NCBI GenBank assembly: GCA_021229015.1
Contig: CM037777.1
Span: forward strand, 56,499,957 to 56,563,956
DNA: 64,000 bases
Direction of reading: 5' to 3'
Source: Solen grandis
Taxonomy: Eukaryota; Mollusca; Bivalvia; Adapedonta; Solenidae
The stretch's first letter is position 1. Each line of letters begins with the position of its first letter. Both the position numbers and the translations under genes were made by a program. The notes beneath the pieces were generated by a model. It was not told the DNA's origin, did not search any database, and saw only the letters and a program-made list of their open reading frames with translations. Positions 25,867 to 35,547 of this stretch are shown here, piece after piece.

Positions 25867-25899
25867 GGGGCGGGGGTGGGGTGGGGGGGGGGGGGGGGG
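25867..25899 (+). repeat. Guanine-rich tract
   Basis: GGGG, GGGGG, GGGG and a run of about 17 G, separated by single C or T. It has G-quadruplex potential. Confidence 0.85.
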
Positions 25900-26867
25900 A
25901 ATGACAACGCTTGGAGGTTGTTGCAGTAGGCGGGCAGTTAACCTATTATTGCTCTTAGGAAGGACCAGTACTAGACTCATATCCTCCGTAAAATAGCTCG
26001 CATTCAAAACCATGGTAGATAGCCGCCGGGGCTTGAACTCACAGCCCGCTAATTCAATATATAGATCGGGAAATATTTTTCTACATGATTTATTGTGACA
26101 TTAACACGAATTTTATGGCATTGGCTGCAAAGCTAGGTTGCGAGTTTTAATCCAGCTTGGGGACGTTTTTGTTATATGTATTAAAACTTGCTAATAATTT
26201 AAAAAAATGAAAATAAAATGTATGTTCAGCAATACTAAAGGCGTTTGCCTGATTCAGATTAAAGCAGACACAATTCCGTTGCCATAATGACAGCGTAGAT
26301 AAGTGACAGTGGATGCTCTCTCAGCAAGGGTCGGCCTGGGTGACTGGTAATTGGCTAACTTTATTTCAGTAAGGGGCTCACGATTGGGATTTCCATTCAC
26401 CAATTTCAGTCATCAGAAAATTGTATTATCAGGCCAGCTGTGGGAGGGGGTGGGGGTGTTGTTTGAGCCCCCTAAGTCATCCGGTGACTCTGGGACTAGA
26501 TCGAAGAGATGTGCTCGTATATAAAATAATGCGTAACGTTCATTATTTTTAAATATTCATCTTTGTAAGCCTGAGCTCATATTAATATCTGAAATGTTTG
26601 GCCTGCACTTAGAAAAGATGCACAATGCAGTTATGTCTTTAAGCAGTGGATCTACTTTCAATTTCAAACAATTTGTTTAAAAGAAATAACTTTTTCGAAT
26701 TTGGAAAACACCACAGTTTCGTACTTCATTTTGCCGATTCTTCCCGAACAGTAGTATAAAGTGACTTATAGGTACACCACCTTTTCTGTGGAGGACGAAA
26801 TTTCTGTATATACTACTCCGAACTACCGACAGCGAGTTCAGGTGACCAACTATAGTTCTACTCGAGT

Positions 26868-27156
26868 TATAGAGCGTCCGCCTCGGGTGCGGGGGGTCGT
26901 GGGTTCAATCCCTGGTCGCAACATACCAAAGTCGCAAAAAGAATGGTACTGTTAAAGCTCCCTTGCCTGGCGCTCACCATATAAGGGTAGTTGCAGGACT
27001 GGCTGGCCCGGTGTCAGGATAATGTGACTGGGTGTGGAATCATGCCACATGTCCACGGCGTGATACTGCAATGTGACAGCACTATATCTGTCTCAAGTAG
27101 ACATCGTCTCCAAATGACTGAAATACTGTCGGTAGGACGTTAAACCCAACAAACAC
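26868..27156 (+). mobile_element. SINE family A with target-site duplication
   Basis: The element starts inside the A box (TATAGAGCGTCCGCC), has B box GGGTTCAATCCCTGG, the usual body and the tail GACGTTAAACCCAACAAAC. The 9-bp duplication TACTCGAGT flanks it at 26859-26867 and 27157-27165, showing retrotransposition. Confidence 0.88.
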
Positions 27157-27169
27157 TACTCGAGTAAAC

Positions 27170-28390
27170 TCGTATTGATGACGTAATAAATATGCTCTAG
27201 TTAGCAATAAACTGAACGCATGTGGTTTACCCCTTGTGACGTTATTTGTAAATAGACATATGATTAAAACAATAGATCTTTTATTTATGACTTTGTTCGA
27301 GCTTGGACTTGAATAAAGTAGCTGCCAGCTTACAGGCTTATTTAAAGACAGGATATCACAGATATTTATAACTTTCTATAAATTTGCCTAGATGCTTTCC
27401 GTCCGTCATATTGCTTTCTAGTCTACCCACCTTCCTCACTGGTTTGAACTCGCGTAACCCTACAGAGTTCGTAGGGTAAAAACCCCGCGCGTTTTATTGC
27501 AAATCTGGTTACTCTAGTTAACTCTAGTAGGTAAACTGAACTCGCTCCAAGTCAAACCGGCATAGCGCCCTCCAAAGTCATAATGCTAGGTGCACATTTT
27601 GACATTTATCATTCTGCTTGCGTACATGTGTTATTTTGTTTAGCTACATGTGTCATTCATCGATTACACTTTAATACGAATGCGCAAACTGGACTGTCCA
27701 GCTCTACACAGTGCTATACGGTGATGAAATGGAAATAAAAGCAGATGTATTTTCAGAAGTTAATTATGATGTGAATGAATAATGAATGTTGAATGTAAAA
27801 AAATCAAATAACGCAGACGACGATTACGCCGTATTGTACTAGTCAAAATGATGCTAGTCACTTAGACAAATGAAGCAATAAACATGTCAAAAGGCAAAAT
27901 GTATTTTTGCCCGAATTCTGTTCCATACTCTTCTTCGAGCATTTGTGAAAAGTGCTTTAACATGTATAGATGGATAGTTTTTCATGCAGCTTGTTGCTTA
28001 TGAAAATGTATCAACACGCAAACTAAGACTGTAAACACTGTATAATGTCTGTTGTATTATAATCCTCATATAATTTTATTGTTCTGATTGCAACAATATG
28101 CAAGCCATTTCCTTTTGTAAATTTTATTAAAGGTTTCATTTACTAGTATTTACTTCATCAGATGTTAGTATTATTTTAAGTAATCCTACAAACTTTAACA
28201 TCCCTAGAGACATACAGTGCCGGGTCCAGGAGTTCGGGTTAGGGGGCGTATTTAAAAAAAAAATACAGGCAGTAACAATGCAATCGGCTTGCCGCTTTGC
28301 CAGGGCCGTTATAAGGGTGTAGGCATCTTGAGGAATTCCTTTGCGATTTTTTTTTTAAAATTAAAAGCTGTAGAAAACTGCAAAACTAGA
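27170..28390. other. Intergenic, nothing recognised
   Basis: AT-rich sequence with one moderately GC-rich patch (27430-27570) that lacks an open frame or a clear repeat partner. Confidence 0.5.
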
Positions 28391-28394
28391 GTAA

Positions 28395-28565
28395 AACTAC
28401 TAACATGCGTGCGTAATAACTACTACGTGCGCACGTAATAGCTACTACGTACGCACGTAAAGCTACTACGTACGCACGTAAAGCTACTACGTACGCACGT
28501 AAAACTACTACGTACGCACGTAATATAAAAAATATCTTCCATGTCAACTTTATGCCACCGTAGAT
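28395..28565 (-). repeat. Subrepeat element (CGTACG type), copy 3
   Basis: About six units of roughly 21 bp (CTACTACGTACGCACGTAAA) lie in tandem, followed by AATATCTTCCATGTCAACTT and TATGCCACCGTAGAT. Each unit carries the self-complementary ACGTACG(C)ACGT core. It abuts the ITIH exon 1 relic. Confidence 0.75.
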
Positions 28566-28639
28566 ATCGGCTCCTTGGCATGTATTCGATTGCTACACAG
28601 CAGAGCATCGAAGAGAAAAATCTAAAATCTCGACTTCAT
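28566..28639 (-). pseudogene. Relic copy of ITIH-like exon 1
   Basis: The minus strand reads ATGAAGTCGAGATTTTAG and then a sequence that tracks exon 1 of the ITIH-like gene almost base for base (GCAATCGAATACATGCCAAG against GCAATCAAATACATGCCGAG). Codon 6, TGG in the functional exon, is TAG here. The similarity stops at about 28566, where a dispersed subrepeat element begins, so the exon's donor site is gone. No other ITIH exon is visible nearby. It is probably a piece of duplicated gene left after transposition or rearrangement. Confidence 0.75.
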
Positions 28640-29093
28640 ATTCCATACAAACCTCATATGGATCACCAAAATGCGCTTCGCTCCAAAAAATATGGGTATT
28701 TCCGGTGATACGTGTGTGGGTTAAACATCCATATTTGGGGCGAAAAAGCAGCAAATTGAAAGGCAAGTTTAACGATTTCGAATAATATGTGTCAAAAATC
28801 AACCGTTTAAAAAAAAAAAAAAAAAAAATCGAATTGCTTTTCGACCTTCTATATATCCTCGATAGAGACCATTCATGTCTTTTCATTTGATGCAGTCTTC
28901 TTTGAGATTCTTGTTGTCGTGGATTCGGATGTGTCAAACTCCGAACATGATTATGAGGAAACTGCCCTGAAACAGGCCCAAAACACAAACAATCAAACAA
29001 TCTAACCGCGTTATGGTGTAAAACGTACATATGATATGACTATAAATAGTTTTCGGGAATCGTTAAAGAACGAAAGGAACCTCAATCAAAAGT

Positions 29094-29352
29094 CAGGAGT
29101 CATGGGTTCAATCCCTGGCCGCGACATACCTTAGTCGTAAAAAAGATACTGGTATAGCTCCCCTGTTTGGCGTTCTGCATATAAGAGTAGATTTAGGTCG
29201 GCCTTTGTTCAGGATAGTGAGACTTGGTGTGGTATCATGCCACATGTCGACAGCGTGATACTGCAGTATGGCAGCACTATATCTGTCTCAAGTAAACATC
29301 GTCTCCAAATGACTTAAATACAGTCGGTGGGGCGTTAAATCCATCAAACAAA
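29094..29352 (+). mobile_element. SINE family A, 5'-truncated
   Basis: It begins just before the B box (CATGGGTTCAATCCCTGG) and runs through TACCTTAGTCGTAAAAAAG to GGGGCGTTAAATCCATCAAAC and an AAAC-rich tail. The A box is missing. Confidence 0.78.
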
Positions 29353-29394
29353 ACAAACAAGTTAAAAATAAAGTTACTAGCTATTTCAATAATG

Positions 29395-29675
29395 TTTGGT
29401 TAGAGAGTCTGCACCGATATCGGGATACCGTGAGTTCGATCCCTGGTCGCGCGGCACACTAAAGGTCGTATAAAAGGGTACTAGTTAGCACTCATCAAAA
29501 TTATAATGGAAGTTCCAGCACTGGTTGGCCCGGTGCCAGGATAATGGATGTGGTATCATGATATATGTCTTTAACGTGAAACTTCAGTGTGGCAGCACTA
29601 TATCTGTCTCGAGTAAACGTGAACTTCAAATAACTAAAATACTGTCGGCGGGACATTAAATCAAACAGAGAAATA
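29395..29675 (+). mobile_element. SINE family A, adjacent second copy
   Basis: The degenerate A box TTGGTTAGAGAGTC, B box GAGTTCGATCCCTGG, the CACTGGTTGGCCCGGTGCCAG body and a GGACATTAAATCAAAC tail are all present. It lies about 40 bp after the previous copy in the same orientation; the two differ enough to be separate insertions. Confidence 0.78.
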
Positions 29676-30140
29676 AACATATGCATACATATTGTTTTGT
29701 GAGCCAGATGATATTAAATATTTTTTACAAACAAATTCTTAAAATTTGAATATTTATTTAAAATTGTACTTTATGTAATCTATTTATAAATTGTGTTTTA
29801 TTCAAGTAATCATGATGATCATTTTTCATGAGTATTCAATAAGTGCATATGGAAAGTGTTGGTAGATGCATAGATTGGATATTTCTTTCCTTTATTTGCA
29901 CACGTTAATAAGCTACGACACATTTAATAGAACTAATAAAAACAAACTCATAAAGGACAGCGGTCTTCACGTTCGGGGCCAAATTTGATACCGTTGCAGT
30001 AACCTAAAGCCCGTTAATAAGAAGAACGCGTTAATCAGATTTAATAAATTTCTACACATATAAAATGAGATTTAAAAAAGTATTCGAATACAAGGCGAGA
30101 TATACCCTTGTGGATAGATAAAGCGTTAAAAAGTATTGGC

Positions 30141-30270
30141 AATTTGATTGTTTGTGGGGTTTTACGTTCAACCGGCAGTTTTCCAGTCATTTTGATAAAT
30201 AGGAATTTCATCGTCTTTAAATGACTGAAACATGGTCGGTGGGACGATAAACCCAACAAACAATCAAATT
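30141..30270. repeat. Palindromic pair of SINE-tail sequences
   Basis: AATTTGATTGTTTGT at 30141-30155 is perfectly complementary to ACAAACAATCAAATT at 30256-30270. The arms carry family A tail sequence in opposite orientations (GGGGTTTTACGTTC against GGGACGATAAACCC), with weaker pairing inward. It is a foldback of about 130 bp. Confidence 0.75.
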
Positions 30271-30274
30271 TAGT

Positions 30275-31990
30275 ATGATGTGACATATTAAATCAATTCC
30301 TTTCACATAAAATGTTTACTTGGAACTGAGATCACATGTGATTTCAGAAGTAGAGAGACATGCTATATTTTGTGATATACTTGTAACAAGTGATTGTGGA
30401 TTCCATCAATGAAATATTCATTTACCCCTTACGCGTAAACTACTGGTACGTCCTTTTTATTCAGTAAATGCTTATATACTGTAGCCTTTGATATGCTGAC
30501 GTCTGAATCGACAATCCTAAATACTTGAAATGGCGATTACATGGACAAGACTGAAGCATTGATCCACAGGATTTGATACGCTTAATCTTTATATACCTTC
30601 AAAAAACATTGGACTCCCCTGCTGTGGACATATGGATAACCAAAGGTTCGATATGTAAAAAAAATGACATGAATATGTTGAGCTCACCGATTGTTTGACG
30701 CTTTATCTTAATTATACTTCATTTAGAAATAGTTTTGTGAACAAAACTTGCCAGTTTGACGTGATATTGCAAAGTCGATTTAATTCGTTGTTTGTGGTAT
30801 ACCATAGTTTCCTAGGAAATATTTGAAAGTTGAACCCCAGATCAGATTCATTATGATTGATTTTAAATAACGGCTGTGAAAATAAAAATAACAAATGTTT
30901 GTTCAAACATTTTCGTATTCTTTCCCAAGGTATTAATTTTCCTAAAATATCAGGTACATACCATGTACAAATAAATGAATAAAAATATAGAGTGAAAATT
31001 AATGAACGCTGTTTGAAGGAAAGGTGGCCGTAGTAAATAAGGAAAATTATCATTATTGGAGAAATACAAGTTGTTTTAACAGATAACAACTGTCTTTATT
31101 TGTGAACTAAATTATTTAAAAAACAAAAACATCCAAGACGATGTAAATTTTCTGATGAAGCAGATCTAAAAAAAAACTAAATGTACAGAACAAATTAAAT
31201 AATATGTATATAAAAGGGACTTTATTTTGATGACTTCAAGAAAACTAAAAAAAGGAAAAGAAACAAATCACTTAATTGAAAGAGTCAAATACGCCAAAGA
31301 ATTCTTGTACGAACTGAACATGCCGCCAAACAGCAATTAGGGTACTGATTACTCCACAACGGGTGTCTTAAGATTGGCCTAATATTGCTGTTATATTTAA
31401 GAGAACTCTCTTCGTTTTCAGTGATATATCTCTGAATATTGCACGGTGGTAATGTATAATTACCCTAACAACCATCACTTCTATCAAAGACAAGCATAAA
31501 ACTTCATATAGTGACAGTTGATTTGATTACTTCCCTTTGATTTTGTTGAAATGAGTTTTCTCCCCTGAAAATAAGTGATGTGACTTTTTCCAATTTCCAA
31601 CGGTAGAGTTTTGATTTTTTTTTCAATGGATTTCGGAACAGAATAAAAACCAAAATTAAAAGGAAAAGGTCCTTATACCTTAATTTCAGGTGTAAAGCAA
31701 TCTAATCATGATATATTCAGGCGCTTCCAACACGGTTACAAGATTCCCAAATGTATCGTTTTTTTTATTTCGCATTCAATTTGGGAGTCATGTGATGTTA
31801 TATAATATACATCGCCCTTGAGCCGTACATATATTGGGAAGTAATACACGCCGCGCTCCTTCTGTTTATATAGAATAGTTTAGAATCTAATTTTAAACAA
31901 TAAGAAATAAAACTTTTGCAATTGAGTTTTTCCCTCATTATGATAACAGTAAGTTATCATATTATACATGGGTTCTTTTTAACGCATTTA
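30275..31990. other. Intergenic, nothing recognised
   Basis: The minus-strand open frame at 31089-30712 (125 codons) is AT-rich, rich in Phe/Ile/Leu/Asn and has no domain or homopolymer-free structure; I treat it as chance. Confidence 0.5.
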
Positions 31991-32005
31991 TTGGCATGAA
32001 TATTA

Positions 32006-32330
32006 CCGCCCCCGGTGGCTAAGCGGTTAGAGCGTCCGCATCGGGAACGAGAGGTCGTGGGTTCGATCCCCGGGTTCGATCCCCGGCAGCGACATACCGA
32101 AGTCGTAAAAAATGGTACTGGTAAAGCTCCCTTGTTTGGCGCTCAGCATATAAGAGTAGTCTCAGGACAGGTTGGCCCGGTGTCAGGATAATGTAACTGG
32201 GTGTGGTATCATGCCACATATCTACGGCGTGATACAGCAGTGTGACGACACTATATCTGTCTCAAGTAGACATCGTCTCCAAATGACTGAAATACTGTCG
32301 GTGGGACGATCAACCCAACAAACAAACAAA
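32006..32330 (+). mobile_element. SINE family A, full-length, with target-site duplication and doubled B box
   Basis: The tRNA-like head GGTGGCTAAGCGGTTAGAGC is complete. The B box GGGTTCGATCCCC occurs twice in tandem. The body and the ACAAACAAACAAAC tail follow. Near-identical flanks CATGAATATTA (31995-32005) and CATGAATTATTA (32331-32342) mark a target-site duplication. It is the best-preserved copy in the window. Confidence 0.9.
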
Positions 32331-32877
32331 CATGAATTATTAACAGCATATTTATTCTTTGCATAAAATGAGTTCTTAAAAACTAATTGTAATTTATCAT
32401 TTCTCAGATCTTGTTTTTTTTATAGAACACTACTATACTGTAATATAGTTTTGCATATTTGTTACCCCATCAGTATTTTAAAAGGTATCATAACCCAACC
32501 GCGCATTGCGCGATGCATTAAAGTTAGCGAAACTCTCTCTCTCTCTCTCTCTCACATATTGATATTTTGATAGTCAGTGGTTTAGAAGTGATCAGGGAGA
32601 TTATCTGTGATGTCTTTCTGACAGGTCTGTCGCATTTCTGTTAAACTTAATCATCGGTATCTCGGTGCACATAAAAATGTTTTGATCAATCAATGATTTA
32701 ATCAATTAAAGATTTGCAGGGTTTCAAATGCCCCATACGTGTTCACCACTGAATCATCTTTTCTATTTAACTGAGTAATGAATTTTGCAAAGCCAATTTA
32801 TTATTTTCTTTTATAGGAAATCAAAAAGATTGCAAGATTTAAGTTTTGTTATTTCAGAAAAAGTTCATTTTATCTGT

Positions 32878-33665
32878 TTACTTTGATCGGTGATGCGTTG
32901 TATCTGTCTACTTTGATTGGTGATGCGTAGTATCTGTTTACTTTGATTGGTGATGCGTAGTATCTGTTTACCTGGATAGGCAATGCGAAGAAAATGATTA
33001 CCTAGATTGATATGCATCGTATATGTTTACCTGTATTGGTAATGTGTAATATATGTTTACCTAGAATGGCAATGCGTCGTATATGTTTATCTAAATTGGT
33101 AATGTGTAGAATCTGTTTACCTAGATTTGGCAATGCGAAGTATATGTTTATCTAAATTGGTAATGCATAGTATCTGTTTACCTAGATTTGGTAATGCGTA
33201 GTATCTATTTACTTATATTGGTAATGTGTAGTATCTGTTAACGTATATTGGTAATGTGTAGTAAGAGTTTACTTATATTGGTAATGCGTAGTATCAATTT
33301 ACGTAGATTGGTAATTCGTAGTATCTGCTTACCTAAATTGATAATAAGTAGCATCTGTTTACGTAGATTGGTAATGTGTAGTATCTGTTTACGTAGATTG
33401 GTAATGAGTAGTATGTTTGCCTATATTGGTTATGTGTAGTATCTGTTTAACTAGATTTGGTAATGCGTAGTATCTGTTTACCTAGGTTTGGTAATGCGTA
33501 GTATCTGTTTACCTAGATTGTTAATGCACAGTATCTGTTTACCTTTATTGGTAATGTGTAGTATCTGTTTACCCATATTTGGCAATGCGTAGTATATGTT
33601 TAAGTAGACTGGTAATACGTAGTATCTGTTTACCTAGATTTGGTAATGTGTAGTATCTACTTTTA
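32878..33665. repeat. 30-31-bp minisatellite, about 25 units
   Basis: The unit is close to TGGTAATGCGTAGTATCTGT plus TTACCTAGAT. Units vary by substitutions and one-base indels. No open frame across it looks real. Confidence 0.88.
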
Positions 33666-34092
33666 AATTGTTTACTATTTCGGTAATGTGAAGTATTGTG
33701 CCGGAATAATGCGTGTTATTATTATAATGACAAAATGAATTGATTTTTTACAAGGAACCGTATGTTCATGAGCAATGATCTTTTTAAACGTAGATAAGAT
33801 TATATCACCAACTTTCATGCGGAGATATTTTCATTTATTTATTTTATTAATTATGTCGCACTCATTGTATCGATAAATGATCAATATTTTTTATTAAGAT
33901 GGTAAAAACGTTTCATTTAGTGATGTACATCAAGATAACAATGATTAATGACCAATATTGTCAGGTTTAAATAATGTACAGTACGGTCCTCGCAACTTGT
34001 TTTTGAAATCCTCGATCAGGGAAAAGTCTTCTGTAAACATAAAAAACTAAACTATAATCCAATATAAAAAATATATGAGTTTGTGTATGTCT

Positions 34093-34095
<3 letters not shown>

Positions 34096-34122
<27 letters not shown>
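34096..34122. repeat. (GA)n microsatellite
   Basis: About 13 units, 550 bp before the TATA box of the secreted-protein gene. Confidence 0.88.
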
Positions 34123-34123
<1 letters not shown>

Positions 34124-34164
34124 GGCGGATGTAAAACCTTAAGTGATAAATGATAAGTAGTGTG

Positions 34165-34375
34165 AAGGTAATCACCTTCGTCATATTATAATAATGGTAC
34201 TTCAAATGCTTAACAAACCTTAAGTGCAGAAGCAAGCATCCATTGACTTAGGGTTATAGTCTCTTTTGCTCAAAATCTATAAAGGCTTGCATTTTCTATA
34301 AAATTCCCACGATCAACTCGATATATAGACCATGATCACAATTTAATAATGGATAGATTACCTTAAGAAAAGTTC
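34165..34375. mobile_element. MITE, copy 1
   Basis: It shares GCAAGCATCCATTGACTT, TCTATAAAGGCTTGCATT and TGATCACAATTT with the copy at 50358. The terminal AAGGTAATC and GGATAGATTACCTT are inverted relative to each other. It is more diverged at the ends than copy 2. Confidence 0.7.
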
Positions 34376-34646
34376 GTGACTTGAACGTCTATCAAAACGT
34401 ATGTATGTGTCCGATTGGATTGGACGAAAAGTTAAATGAATGACAGTTGGCTGAATGGATAATCGGATAAGGATATGTTATTTACGTATTTCTTATTCTA
34501 CCTACATAATTAAAAGTTCACCGTTATGCTTATTTTGTCAAATCGGTTTCCAGAATTTTATCTTTTGATAAAAAGAAAGGCGGGGAAATGCGGAAGGCTT
34601 GAAATAAGGACAAACTTCGACCAATCCGGACTGTACTTATCCCAGA

Positions 34647-34761
34647 TATATAAGGCTTATCAAAACCTCGTGCGCATCAGCACTAAGGATTAATATATTC
34701 CATTAGATTGACACTGAAAAACTTCATTGACGTGCGCCAGTTTGGTCCAAATTAGCGTCAG
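34647..34761 (+). promoter_or_regulatory. TATA box and non-coding first exon of the secreted-protein gene
   Basis: TATATAAG at 34647-34654 is followed about 30 bp later by an initiator-like TCAGCACT at 34678. A 5' UTR exon of about 84 nt would end at a donor AG|GTATTT (34761/34762). The acceptor ATTACAG ends at 35010, two bases before the start codon. Promoter and exon are inferred from signals, not transcripts. Confidence 0.5.
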
Positions 34762-35012
34762 GTATTTTTTTATTATTATTATTTAATCATGCTTTTTTAT
34801 TTTATTTATCTATATATTTATTTACCATTTCACTTTGCATCTTAATTTATTAGGCTATTTACATACTTAGTTACTTTTCTGATTATATAAACCTTCTTCA
34901 GTACCATTCATTGTGTAATCAAAATGAAACTTTTATTTTTTATTTATCCACTCAACAAATTAAATGTACGATTATCATGTAAAATAAACGAGTGAAATAC
35001 TATGATTACAGG

Positions 35013-35162
35013 ATGGCGCAAGATCCTGGCCAGACACGGCCGTTTATTTTTGTACTAGTTTTCCTGTGCCTCTGGACTGTGCCTGTGCAATCGTTGAATC
35101 AATTCAATGGCGGAACCATGAGCTATAACACTTTCTTCAACCAAGCGACTGGAAAAACCGAG
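35013..35162 (+). CDS. Secreted-protein gene, coding exon 1 (signal peptide)
   Basis: The ATG at 35013 opens 50 codons with a hydrophobic signal core, then SLNQFNGGTMSYNTFFNQ. The exon must end at GAG|GCAAGT to keep frame with the next exon, which makes this a GC donor with otherwise perfect consensus. A GTG seven codons upstream lies in the likely intron and is not used. Confidence 0.85.
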
Positions 35163-35512
35163 GCAAGTAATGACAGGTGTACTCATTCAAAGAAATTACA
35201 GCGTATTCTTTCTGCTTTACAAAAGCTAATGACTTACGAAATAATGTAATTATAAATATATCTGCACGTTGTCGGAACTGGACATAATTGTACCATTGTA
35301 TCATTGAAAAGGTCAACCATAAGCTGTGCGAATAACAAGAACAGTCTGAGAGACAAAATATTGCTCATTCGTTTATCTTGGCATTTTGGAAAATGGTCGT
35401 GGTTTTTACTCTTTCTTTCTTTCTTTTTTTCTTTCTTTGTAAGGTAGATAGATAGATATCATATATGTAATGATCGCAATTAATTAGAAATATAATTTTC
35501 AAAACATATGTG

Positions 35513-35547
<35 letters not shown>

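Noticed and set aside
28593..29030. Minus-strand open frame of 145 codons
   Set aside because: It crosses a poly-A run, unrelated DNA and the ITIH exon 1 relic in the wrong frame; no coherent protein.
32006..32090. Possible functional tRNA gene (A and B boxes present)
   Set aside because: No cloverleaf can be closed and the sequence continues into a SINE body with flanking duplications. The same holds for the heads at 49183, 52869 and 58525.
33248..33439. Open frame with ten-residue repeats (RRLVM-SICL type)
   Set aside because: Translation of the 30-31-bp minisatellite.
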